Origin: Cloeon dipterum
Taxonomy: Eukaryota > Arthropoda > Insecta > Ephemeroptera > Baetidae
DNA: 64,000 nucleotides
Direction of reading: 5' to 3'
NCBI RefSeq assembly: GCF_949628265.1
Contig: NC_088787.1
Coordinates: 12,514,501 to 12,578,500 of the forward strand
Shown: positions 24,875-38,500 of the stretch, in pieces
Numbering within the stretch: position 1 is the first letter of the stretch
Layout: every line of letters begins with the position of its first letter
Translations under genes and position numbers: made by a program
Notes under the pieces: model-generated
Told to the model about the DNA's origin: nothing
The model's input: the letters and a program-made list of their open reading frames with translations, nothing else
Databases searched by the model: none

Positions 24875-27800
24875 CTACACAAAGTTGAATTAATCAGAGG
24901 GTGAAAATAATAAAAATAAAAGCAAGCTGGCTCACCTCCTCGTACAACGAAATAAATCTGTGGAACGTTTTTAGTCGACCAGACAAAGGAACCAAAAATG
25001 TGATCAGCTTGTCTCGAGCTGGGTTCGGGGTCATGTGCTGCTCCGGCTGATGCATCAGTGCGTATGCCGGGCCCAAAACGCCGCCAGCAATTGAATTGAA
25101 GTCACCACTGTTTGTCTCAACTTCCTAAAATTGAATTTTAAATATTTATTTAGAATTTTAGTCAATAAACCAAAGGTTTGCGATTTATTTTTTTCTTAAA
25201 AATAAATAGCAATATAAAATAATTATCATTTGAAAACAAAATGCTAAATTATGGGGAGAAAACCACCCTGAGAGGTGGATAATGATTTTAAACCCCCAAA
25301 ACAGCCATTAGTAATAATTTGAAATCGTTACAGAGTCATGTCTGCGCTCTAAATCAGGTCGTTAAGTCGTAAATTCAAAATTTGGAAATTACACATTCAA
25401 AAATGTTAAAATAATCATGCGTAACTACCCTCTAACTGTGGTTAAAACAAGAGTGCCAAAATTTTAAATTATATATATACATAATAAAAGAACAAAATAT
25501 CGAGGAAGGTTTAAATATTTACTTTTCGACTCGGGGGATGAAATATTTACCAATAGGGATTAGGGGTGAGCACCTAAAAACTATTTAGCTCACCAGGGGA
25601 GGTCAATCCAAGTCAATCGGTGTGCTGTTTTTGCATTTCTGACCCTTAGAACCCGAGATTTGGCGCTCGCAACTTTTGCAAAGATTGATAAATACGTGTT
25701 TTCCAAATTCAAAGTTGAGAATTTCACGAAACCTACCTTGAAATTTCCTCGCAAGTTAACACGCACCCTGAGACCAAATTTGAGAGGCGTTTTAGATTTT
25801 TAGAGTATGACGCTACTTTTCAAAATTCCCAAAAAACCATGAAATTTTCGAAAATGACCCTTGGTTGGCTTGGTGACCTTTGGCCTTGATTGATGACCCC
25901 AAAAATTGTGTCCATTCGATCGGGCTTGTTGGAAAGAGTTGAACGCACACCTTAACTTTAAACATGAGATATGCATTCTCAAAATTTGCCAGATATGTCC
26001 GTAAAACCCGCTAAATTTAAAATTTTGGTTGCTCTTTGAATTAAGACTGATCGATGGTGTTTGGTGACCCGTGAAATCTTACTTTAACGACCGGCGGGTC
26101 TTTTCCGTCGACCGTCTCTCGGACAGCAATGCCAGTGAAGGCCCTTTGGAGGTACGTGTGTCTCCTCACTGGAATCGTCATTTTTCTTCCTCTGTATTTA
26201 CGGTAGACAAGCTGCATGTCCAGCACCAGCTCCTGTCCAGCGATGGGATTCACGTGGTGGTAGCCGTACAACACCTCTTTAAAGTCGAGGATTCGGCCCC
26301 GCTGTCTGGAGAACGCGTTGGTCATCTCCATCACCTGAATTAAAAATTTTAGCAATTACATAAGTAATATAAACTTTGTATAAACGCACCTCTCTGACGA
26401 CGTCGTCCAAGCCTTCTCGCAGCGGCAGCTCCATCCTCCTCCTGGGATTTGAATTTTTGTCGGAATATAGAGCGTTAGTGAAAAACTCCCATGGAATGAC
26501 GTCAGTCACATTTTTAGGCTTGTACTTCATCAAGCTTGGAGCCAGGCCTGCGAAAAAAAATAAACAGGCATAAAGATAACCAGCTAATTAATTGTTGGCG
26601 TGCGTTTTGGGGCCAATTAAGCAGGTATTAAAAGGCCCCGTGGCGACACACGCAGGTAAATAAAAAGAACTCACTCATGACGTTCGCAGGGCTGAACTTT
26701 TCGCTTTCGCTTGGCGCAGTTTCCCCCAGCAATGCCGACATGTGACCTATGTCGCGCAGCAGGCTCAAAGACCGCTGCTGCAGATCGCCAATTTTTAAGG
26801 ACTGAAACATCGGAAATCGGAATAAATTCAAATTGAAATAGTTGATCAAATTTTTGAGAAACAATAAGTTATATTCCAGAATGCACCATTTGCAGCAGCC
26901 CTTAGTATTCGATGCCGCCGATTTTAGATTCAAATCCGCTGCTGCTGTGCATTTAGCCCTTAAAATTATTAATTGCTGAAATTGATGTGCTGCAAACCAA
27001 ATTGGTTCAGCCAATTGCCGTCAACAAAGATGTTTATGATAAAAATTTCAAAAAATGTTTTTACGTTTCTCCGGCGATTAGCTGAGCCTATTTTGGTTTT
27101 GAGAAAGTCAACAGAAATTATTTTAATGGTTTAATGTACACCTTAAATCGCAGCGGAACAAAATTTCGCAAATGGGGAATTTTACAAATTTCTCGGAAAG
27201 TTTGTTTCTGGCTTGATTTTAATTCCTTTCCTCGCGATCTATCTATCCAACATTGTGCGAATTATGAGCTAATTTTTCCTCGTCGCTTGATTAGCATGTT
27301 AACTTTGAGCCGATTTTCTCATAATTTTAAGGAAAACTCTAGCTCGTTCCCAATTTCGAAGAGAGTATTTAAGGTGAAGGTAACCATTGTTTTGCAGGTC
27401 ATATCTACTTTAATAATTAACTAGCAGAATTATTTGTTCTGCTTGGGCGTACCCTCATGTAGTTGTGTACTCTGTAAAGATGTTTGTGCTGCTTGACAGG
27501 GTGTAAAGTTATGGCCCGGTGCACCTCCTTGTACTTGAGGCGGCCGGTGAACGCCTGGCTTCCACTCGAGTTGTGGTACAGAATCGTCTGCATCTGAAAT
27601 TAAAATGAGAACAGTACGTGAATTTCAAACAATGATCATATGATTCAAAGCAGAGGCGTGACAAAATTATTCTTTGCCACAGAGCTAGCATAACTTATAT
27701 CTTTTGATTAGAAATTCAAATTAAGGTATCGATGAGGCCTGGCCAATTGCATTATTTTAGCATAAATATACTGCAAATTATTTCTTTTTTGTGAAAGTCC

Positions 27801-29508
27801 GTTGCACATTTTGACCTTAAATAAATTACCCATTCATCATCAGTTTTCCGCATAAATTGTCTTGTGAATACCGAGAAGCTAAAGAGAGTGTGACACTTTG
27901 TAAGAAATTCGCAGAAGAGACTAACTAAGCCGACTTCCTTTCTGCTTCGACCCTGGCGTCGAGAAGAAAAATCTCGTTATTCACCTCTCGAGATTATCTG
28001 TGGGTTCAAGGAATTGAAACGAATTTGTATGCATCTGGCAGGATGTCACAAACACACATGCCTCCATTCAGCACAGGCCATCGGGATGCGACACTACTCA
28101 ATTGGAATGCAATCATTCAAAGCGGAACGGAAGTTGGATTAGACACTGCTCGGCGTTCATTATAATTATGGAAATTATTTTTATTGCGCCGATTTGCAAG
28201 CTTCGTAAGTGTTCGCGCGGCCAGGCCAGATGCCGCGCGCTTTCGCGCTTTTTGCCCGCCCAGCTGCCAGTAAAAACGCATTCGTATGGCCCGATTCCCA
28301 GCAGCAGACGCCAAATCGCGAGCATGGACGTGCGACACGAATCGAATTTATTGCGTGTGATCAGAGAGTACTTGTTAATTGTTTCCGTGCTGAACACTCC
28401 ACTCAGTTAATAGCAGCTAGTGCCGCCCTATTGTGGGAGAGACGCAAACGATTCTTCAAAGAATACCAATCTCTCATTTAGAATTGAATTAAGTTTGCAC
28501 ATTTTTGCAATTAAATTGATAATAATAATCTAAACTATGTAGGCACTTCGATGGCAATTGGGACTCGGATTTTGATTAAATTTGTTGCTCATACCTGAAA
28601 ATTTCAGGTCAAAATTCCAAAATTTGCCTAATTTTTAATTTTATCTTTGGGTGGCATGAAAACTATTGCTTAGATAGAGGGAAATTTAAAAATTTGGTAG
28701 TTAAATAATCACACCCGAAAAGGTAGTTAAATTGTCACTAAAATATAGTCAAAATTATCGAAAAATCCGCGCGTGTTGAAATTTGAGATGGACAATTTAA
28801 TGGAGAGCAACATTATCCAAAAATTGGTGACACGGGTTTTCCTTGGTTTCTAGCAAACTCCCCCCGAACACGAAGAAAGGTGGATTTTGCACCCTATTAT
28901 TAATCACACCGAATTTGTGAAGTCTCCAGCCAGATTTGGTGTTAAATGTGATTGCCGTTTAAATAGGACTGATACTGATAAATTTCGGTCGTTGCCCATT
29001 ATCAATCCACTTTTACTAATTCTGAGCTTGAAAATACGCCTCCCCTCGGGGGTGAAAAAAAATATAAAAAATTTCACCGTTTTTATAGGTATCCATTCCC
29101 GAGTTTTTGACCCCGCTGAACTCAAATTTGAAGTCAATTTTGCATTTAAATCTTCTAAATATAAAGGTTGAATTCAAATTTTAACCTTCTGAAGCTCGTT
29201 CAACATAAATAAAAAAATTTGCATTCGTGACTAGTTTTAAATTTTAAATAATTAAATATTTTGTTTTACACGCCCTTTATTTCCCTACCTTTTGATATAG
29301 TGTTGGACAATTTGCAAAAGGATTTTTTAATGGTTCGCTGGATTCAAGTCTCTCATCCGTGTATAATTTAATATCAATTTTCCATCTCGACGGGCTGCAG
29401 CATTCCTTCCTTGCCATTATTTCCATTCGAGGCGGAGAGGCAGCCATGAAAATATGCATGCGGGAGCGCGTACACATGTGTGCGCGTCCGTTTATATAAT
29501 CCGCGCTC

Positions 29509-29581
<73 letters not shown>

Positions 29582-32500
29582 TAGATGCAGTGGTCATTAC
29601 AATTACAATCTGATTGTCTGATTGCCTGGCCGGGGGCATCGGACTTATATACACAAATATATATTGTATATGCCTTCAACACTTGCACTCGTGTGCTAAA
29701 TTACATTATGCCGATGCGTGTAACAATCAACAGGCATTATTTGCGCTGAGTGCATGACCCAATATATTCAATGGCTTAATGGCTGCAGTAAATAAGCCCC
29801 AATGACCTTGTCATCTTCTGCAACAAGCTGCCAATCGAAATTAAAGCATAAACAAAGGATTGTGTGTCGCAGTCGGCACAGATGGACTGGAGAGACGGGA
29901 AAGAAAAATGCAGCTCGTCTGAACAGTGTTGGTTCATTTGCAATAGAACACTTTCAATAAGTGACTGATTTGCTCATTTTACAAAGCAGGTTATTATTTT
30001 TGTGCAATTTGAAAGCATATTATCTTGATTTATTTAATAATTCAATTGAAAGAATTCGCTAAAAATCTTTATCGTCCTATATTTATATTGCCAATAAGTG
30101 CCATCAGTTAAATGACCGCTTATAACGATAAGACAACAAATAATGTCTGTTTGAAATAAAACACTTCCACCGAATTCTCTATGAAAAAGCGATCACTGGA
30201 ATAGGGCATGACTCGCGGGAATTTTGAAAATAGGGCGAGATTTCCCTGAATATTAAAAAAAGGTGTCGTTTTAAGTATTGCAGAGCGCTGGAAATTTGTA
30301 AAATCTAACAACGTTGTTACTGAGAAAATACGAAAATTTCAAAATGAGTGCGTTTTGCTTTTCGGAAAATTAAAAGGGTGCAAAAGTGTCTTAATAAGCG
30401 CGGGAAAATCGTAAAATAGGACTTTTTCTTAGATTTTGTGTAAAAAATCTTGATTAAATGCTCCATTTTTTGGTTTTGCAGAAAAAATACTTTTTTTAGC
30501 CTCTATATTTTTTGTGTGTGTTTATATGGCCCTCGTTTCTCATGATTACTTGCAACTCTATAGAGCAAGGAGTGCCGCTACTTGGAAATAATCTGCTTTA
30601 CGCTCTCGCAGTTTCAAATGGGCCTACACACTACACACCGCACTCACTTATCTATCTCCACTTTGAGCGGGGTGTCTGATTCCCATCAGAGCACCCGGCG
30701 GCGGACATTAATTACCCAAGCAGAGCATAAGCAGAATTTCGCCGCTGGTTTGATATTGTTTCACGAGTTCGGACGCACGCGGGCCTCCAAAGAGCGGTGT
30801 GGGTGGAGCTGAGCCGAATTTTAAATTTATGACGCGCTGAGACGCACATTATTTATAAATTCGAGATGCATATGTGTTCCGTGCTCACGGCTGTAGGGGA
30901 GTTCATGCCGTCAGAATTATTATTGAAACCAGAAGATGCGGTGAGATGTTTTAAAAATAAAAAAGGAGTACAACAAATTGAAAAGAATAAGCAATAAATA
31001 AAATGGTACAGGTGGACATGACATATAAACTTAAATTAAAATGCAAAACCAGTAAATCGATAGTTTCCATCGGTAAAAACGTCAAATTCCGCGCTTTGTA
31101 ATACGTGTCACGCGTCCTTTTTATGAAATCCCTCGAGTGTTCTAACTGTAGATACATAACTTTTTTCCAAAAATTCAGCATTTTTTCAACGGTTAACTAG
31201 CGGAAATATTTTATTATTCATTTTAAAGTGGTTCGATACAAGTTGACAGTTGAAAATTATTTGAATTTTTGGATGCAATAAGCAATTGATCGATAAACAA
31301 TTTGTTCTACAAGTTGCGCTAGTCAAAACAGGACCTTGATATACAGTAACATTTTTTAAATTGTCTCCAAAATTTCCAGCGCTTGACCACATTTTCTTGG
31401 CACATTTCGAATCCTCTCGTCGAGATCTGTACAACAGTGTATGAATCCTTTTAATGAAAATCTTTGTTCTGAAATAAAATAAGACATCAAGTAGGGAGAT
31501 AGTCCTTAACGTTTGAAAAGCATGATAACTTTGCAGCCACTTTTCACATAAATTTACTCTGCTAATTTTGGCCAATTTTGGCTTCAGCTGAATCCTAAGG
31601 GAACTGTTCATGCATTGGCAGACAGCATTTTCCAAAAATTTTCAGCATCAATCCTATTTAAGTGAAAATGAAACAAGCGGTGTTTTCACTTTAAGGCTTA
31701 CTTGCCTTACTCTGGGATTAAAAGGAATCGAAATAAAAATTTACCGAATAAATGCTATCACTTCACTGGAAGGAAAAGAAAAATGAGATAAATTGACAAA
31801 AGATAAAAAATTATCTAATTTTTCTAAGCTGTAAAAACTGTCTCGTTCTATCATAACCTAGGATAAGGAAATACAAATAACCGGGGGTAAATGAGTCAAC
31901 AAGAGGGTATCCTTGTATCGCACCATTCCACGAATGATCATCATTTCCTCTTTTTTGTCTCTGAGTTTTTTCTCAAAGCCCCAAAGTGATATGAAACTGG
32001 ATCTGCCTCGGTTGGACGACAAAAAGCGCTCTTCTATGGTGTTCAGCAGCGACCACAAAAACTACCTCGCTCCATTCACGAAAGTTATGCCTTTTATAGT
32101 GGAAGTTATCGTACACAAAAAAGAGCAGCATTAGCGCGCGGGCGTCGCCGAAAAGGTCTATTCAGCCCCAACCCGTCCGCAGGCTCACTTTGTTGTCATA
32201 ACCCGTTTGCATGGAGTGAAACGGAGCCGCACTTGGTAATAAATAATCACACACATCCTTTGAAAATTTATATCTGCTATAGCTGCATTTTGATGCCGTG
32301 CAGGAGGAAATCGGATCCATCCAGCTTTAGTTCAGGTTAGACTTTCAGCTTGAAAATATACTCCATGTCATCAGGTAGCATTACAACCTGCTTCTCGTCT
32401 GACGTGAAAAATGTGTAGTTTAAGCGTTCCGGTTGCTTGCAAACGAATTTCAGAAAGAATTTATCTGTGGGAAAACAGCACGGAAATCTGATTCAATTTA

Positions 32501-35500
32501 ATTTGTTTGGAATACAAAAATGGTTCTAGCAAAAAAATATTTAAAATTATAAAAGGAGAAGGTATTTAACAATATTTTCCAGTTAATGAAAAAAAATGAA
32601 GCTAATTTAGATTCGCTCATTCTTATTTTTAACACAAAAATACATCAATTATCTTGAGCTATTCGTGACTTCCTAGATAAAATCTTCTATTTACGGGCTT
32701 GTCTGGGAAGTTGAAAATTAAAAAAGATGGAGGCTCTAATGTTTTTATTGCAGAGTTAAAATTAAAAAAATCAAGTTTTTCTGAAATTTTTCCAATAAAT
32801 TAGAATAATTTTCTTAAATTACTTCCACCAATAATTTGTTGGAATTCTATTCAAGGTTCCGAGAATTTCAAATTTCAGAAAGAAAATCCTAAGCCAATAT
32901 TTACGTCATTTTAGTGCGTAAGCTCTGAGAGTGAAGTGTGTAATTCACAGCAAAATTTACATTCAGGCGCAGCATAAATTTTTATGATTTCCCAGGAGTC
33001 GTAAAGGCTGTACGCAATCCAATCAGCGGCAGTAAAAAAGCGATTTCAGGCCGAAAAACGCGTGCGCAATAAAACCATTTGGACAAAGAAAAAAGTAGTG
33101 TAGCAGCTAGACGCGGGAAGGACCGAAAATAGCGGCGTAAACAAAGTGCTGATGGCTGACACGGTGCACTCACTCTCACTTTTCACTCATCATCGGCTGG
33201 CTACACGCGCGCACCGGCTACAAAGAGAGAGTAATTATTATTAAGCAAGCGTGGCCTAAAGATAGAGAGGCTGCTCCAGGATAAATCGATCCGGTCGTCT
33301 GCCAGCGATTTAGCACGTGGGATCAGAAAAAAATAACAAGACGTGTCGTGTCAGCTTGCCAACAAATTTAATTTGTTTGTAAAAACGCATGGTGGACAAC
33401 TAACAGATGTTGCAGCTTTGCTATATTTCCATATACAACATCAATAAAATTACCAAAATTTCCATATTTAACACAAAAAAAATTTAAAGCTATATAAGGC
33501 AAAAAGTTAATATAAAAAATGTAAGAGATTGTGATTTTTAATCATGAAAATTTAAAATCTAAGCTGATACACCTATACTTTAAGTAGTAAATGAAAAATT
33601 CAAGGGACGGGGAAATGGCTATAGGGATGAGAAAAACCAACTGTAGGCTATTTTTCCTGCAGCCGCTATGATGTTTGGACCATCAAAAAAACACGGATAA
33701 TGAATTGTTCAGCATTTTGACTTTGCGCCAACGCATTACACATAACATAAATTTATTGTTTCAGCAATAGATAATTTAATCATTACTTTAGCTGAAAATC
33801 TGATCAACGCGTGAAATTTCAAAATTTTCCTGCAATTTGCGGTATTTCTCTTTTCATTTTCTGGGAAACCGCACATCCATTTAAAATGTTTGCGAGTTAC
33901 GCCCTCGTCTAATGGTCGCTGTTCTCGAAGAATCCGGTAGACGTGGTTTCGAGTTCAAAAATTGCAAAAATGATCAAAAATTCAGTAATTTTCCAATGGT
34001 TAGCTCGTGGAAATCGATTTTTGTTCGTGTTAATTGCAAAATTATGGTATGTATACTTATTGGCAAAATAAGTGAAATTAAACATCAAAATCCACATTTT
34101 TTCACTTCCCTACCGATTTTCTGTCCTTTAACAAAACGCGTAGATAATTAAAACGGAAACACTGCATCTCCATTTGCGCGGAATTAAGTGGAATGAATGA
34201 ATAAATTAGCCTTCTGCGAGTGAAGTAGCGATTATGTTTTATTATGAAGTAGAAGGCGCGCGCATCCTGCCGCTACTATGCGTTTTACGCGTACAACTTG
34301 GCCGGACGACTTGCAATAGAGAAGAGGACCCTCGATTAATTTAAAGAGGACGACCCTTCTTCTCTGTGTGTCGCTAACAAATAAATTCGTTTTAATTTTC
34401 GGTGCCACCAAATTACTGTTGGTCTGATTTCCAGACAAAGCAGAGGATCGTAATTAAATGAAACGTGCGTCTGCTGCATGTTTAATGCTCAAAGATTTTC
34501 CAGGAACAAAGCGAGTTGGTTAGTCGGGAAAAGAGGCTCTTTAAGAATATGGGCTACCGAGAGTGAACCTTTTTCAGAAAATTGGGGCTATAAAAGCGTA
34601 AGCGGGTCGGAGAGACCACTGAGCTACACCTAATTGTGTTTAGAAAAAGGGCACTAAACCAACAGCAGGTACACACAAACATTTTATGGCACTGATTTGG
34701 GTCGTAAAAAGAAACCCTCCCGGTACAGATCGTGACAACGAGGAATATATCTCATTTTCCACCGTCTTAAAACGCGTTTTTCCACTTTTAAGAGGAGGAA
34801 TACCGTGTCGCAATTAAAGCAGAACGAGATGAACAGGTATTTGTTACATTCACGTTTTGTTTCCAAGCTGCTCTCGAGGAACAATGCCTTGGAAATCCAA
34901 GCCAAACAGCGCATCAGGCTTCTTTATCAGCACTCAAGAAGAGTTTATCTTCTCGTAGCAGACAAAACCGCAAAGGATGCGAGTAAAAATGCGAAAATCC
35001 AATCTCAGGGCCACTTTTTGCAGTGCACATGCTGAGGATTGTGTTTGTGAATGTGCGATTTTCTTAATGCCGCGCGGCAGCTGGTATCCTTGAGCTCGTG
35101 CAAACATGCAAACAAAGATTGGGAAGGCCCAAATGCATGCACGCCATAATTCTGGTGTCACGGAGTATTATGCCTCGGAAAAAATAAAAAACGTTTAAAT
35201 AAATTCAAATGTGTAAAATGACTATATCAGCCAACAGGAAAAATACCTTCATATTTTCAACGATTTTACAAGATTGTTATGGTAACATACTAAAAAAAAT
35301 AAATTAAAAATGATCTCATATGCGCCAGTGGAATGAGAAAAATATTAAAAATGCATCACTTCAAATTGTAACACGTGTGTGTGACAAATTCAGAAGGCGC
35401 GGTGAATAATGGAGCGTGTTGAATCATCCCAGACGGGACAGACTGCGAATAAAAAAGGGGAGTAGGTTTTTCGTGCGAATTGATCGTTCTTGCACGCCAG

Positions 35501-38500
35501 ACATTCGATAAAACCGCTTTGCATCGTCGGTTGGGGCTGCGGCTGACTCGAAATGCATGAGCAGGCGACGTATAAATGTTTGTGTTTAATGGAGAGAGAG
35601 GCGGCTGACGTAACTAAACCAAATAATCGGCGCACATCACACGCACGGCATTATAATGGCATAAACAGAGACAGGCACCAAATTATATTTGGCGGACAAA
35701 TGCGCACACCACTCGAAAATTGGCTCTGATGGGTGGATCGCATTATTTTATTGTTCTCTTTGAGACCATGACGGGATTAAGAGAAAGGAAAATTGTGCAG
35801 CGGCGGGCGAGGTCGTAAATTCAGCCGAATCTTTCAATCACCACGTAATTTATCTCCGGCGAGAGAAGCTTTTTCTGGAACGGTCTCCGCGGCTGCAGTC
35901 TGTGCTGCTGATCTAAAAGTGGTAATTACAGAGCCTTTTCAAGCCTAGCGTGCCGAGATAAATCATCCGTAGGCTTCCCCCACTAAGAAGAAATTCAATG
36001 AATTTTCTTTTCTAACCTTTCCCAGAAGAATTTTCACACTAACATTAAAAAAAGGATATTCGATTTTTAAATCGTTGTACCAAGACTGGAAGCAGAAAAC
36101 TGAAAAATAATAAATGCCTTCTCTACCTTGATTTTTGCAACACTATTTTCAGGGTTTAGCATGTTCGAGCATCAATAATTAGAAAAACTCTAAGCTAATT
36201 ATCAGCAGCACATGCACTCCTGGCCGGCTGACCGTGTTTAAACGAGAGTCAAGTGGATTCTCCACAATAATTGATGGGCTGATTGACGTGCGTGCTAATG
36301 AAATACAAAGGGCAGCCTTTGTGCAGCTCCAGTTTTCTCCGCAAACTCGTTTTCGCTTGGGAAAATTCTCCATAGTGCGGCAAGACCCCCGTGAGAGAGT
36401 TGCGTCTGCTCAGTCTCAGCTTGGCGATCCGGGAATAAATTCGCTAATTTCGTGTTAATAAATAAATCTCTCGTCCCTGCGCTGCTCGGAAGGGAAGCAG
36501 GCACTCATCTGTTTAGATTATGTTGGCTCGGCTGCTGCCACGACGCTTCCAACAACTTTCCTACTGTCCTGCTAGGAAAAAGGCGCGTTCCTCAAATTCG
36601 AGTCGCATTTCATACAAAGAGCTATAATTCAGCGGATATAAAGACCACGTGGCAGCAAGACCGAGCTCATATGCATAAAAAAATCGTGAATGGCACTTTA
36701 TTGTATTTGTTTTCAGTTTTAAACGTGTCAAAAAAGCCCCCACACAGACAGCCAAAATCAATTTGCATTTAAATGGGCGTTTTGATTCGTCATATTACGG
36801 AGGAGAGCGAGAAATGAGACCATAAATACTTATCCATATGTGTGTGTGGTCGGGTGTTTCGGGATCAGCCGAAATTGCATGTCAGTGTGAGGCACCACCT
36901 TCTATTTTTGAACCAAAGCTTTTTGAATATGAAAAAACGGGGGGAAAGGCCGATATGGAGCAGACAATAATGTGCAGAGAGAGCAAGGGAGTGTGAACAA
37001 ATTTATTCTTTCACCCACTACAAAAGCTTAAGTGCTCTTCGTTCCACTTCCATAGACAATAGCAGGGTCCCCATGCAGTGCATTTTTACGTCTCCAATAA
37101 CAATCGAAACGTTGGAGATTGACTGCAAACGTTGAAGCATTTTAAAAGCGTTAATAGCGCAAATAGCAATAATTGCCGAATTCATGAGGGTCGAATTGGG
37201 ACAGACAACCTGATAACCCTCGGCTAAAAGTCAAAACGACACGCCGAAAATCGGTGGAAACATAGAAGATCATTACTTAAACGATTTAGAGAACCAATCG
37301 CTTTTTCTTCTGCCACTTTTCGCTGGGTTCAGACGCCAAAGTCCATAACTGTTTTTATGTTCCCACTGGCAAATCTCAAACCTAATTCGACTGGCGCAGA
37401 TTAACTCGATTTGCAATGTCAAAAAATGAAATTCCAGCCTGAAAAAACTACTCTGGGTTTCAGTGAAATTTCACATTAACGGTAAATTTAAACAACTTAT
37501 CTTGAAAAAAATTACTGCATTTATTTGCGTTCTAGAAGCTTTTAGCCGTCTCGATTTACCACTTTGCTGATGCTCTTCAATGCCGCAGCTGCCCCGGCAG
37601 TCCCGTCACAAAGCACATTACAGCAATTAGCCTTAATTTCAGGCAGTTCAATTGTGATGCCAAGTCACAGTCGTTGAAGTTTATATTTAGAAAATCTCGG
37701 TCGATATAATAAAGGAAGAATCTAACACCGGGCTACGGCCTAATGGGGCTTACGGTAAGCTGACCAAAATAATGCAGAAACAAAAAAGGCGGCATCTCTC
37801 GCGACGAGCCGCCGAGAATTTTACGTAACCGAACCGTTATATTTATCCGCACATAAGATGAAACGAAACGAACGGCGCTCTCTTCTTCTTCTCTCGCACC
37901 CGCTCGTTCGTTTTTATTCGAGGAATTTTTTAACTGCCGCGCTGACTCCGCGCACACGTGAGTTCGTTTGACGAAATAATGAACAAGTGCATTTCCTCTC
38001 AGACTGCGCCTCCTCGCGATCGCACTTTCGGGATTTGAAGCAGCTGTTTTGGTAACAATCGCTCAGCGCAGACGGACGGGCAAGATGCCACACAGAGTTA
38101 ATTCCGACAATAGCCGCTCAAAAGCAAAAGAAGGAATCGCGTTTGAAAACGAGCCGTGAGAGATGTGTACCAAATTGAGCACGCGAAGACAAATATAAGA
38201 GAGGGGCCATAAAACACACGCACACATTGACTGATCCGTATTATATATTTTTTTACCCCGACTTGTGAGCAACTGACGCCCATAAATTAAAGCCGCGCCG
38301 GCTCTCTCAAGTGGAAAAGCAGCGTGCATCATAAGAATGCCGGTCGGCGGTCGACCTTCGCGTGAGAAAATCAATTAATCGCGGGGTGGAGAAATTTCAT
38401 TCCACGCTACTAAGTGAAATTTAATTCATTCTACGACAGCCCCCGGCATTTTAATCGCTCCGAGTTGTTTGTGTTTCTTATCACGAGAAGGTCAGAGCCC

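Noticed and set aside
29277..29688. Frames with long Leu-Ser runs
   Set aside because: Translation of the GA microsatellite.
31913..32134. Plus-strand frame of 73 codons
   Set aside because: The minus strand of the same bases reads more like protein (in two shifted frames), so it was treated as part of the relic rather than as a separate gene.
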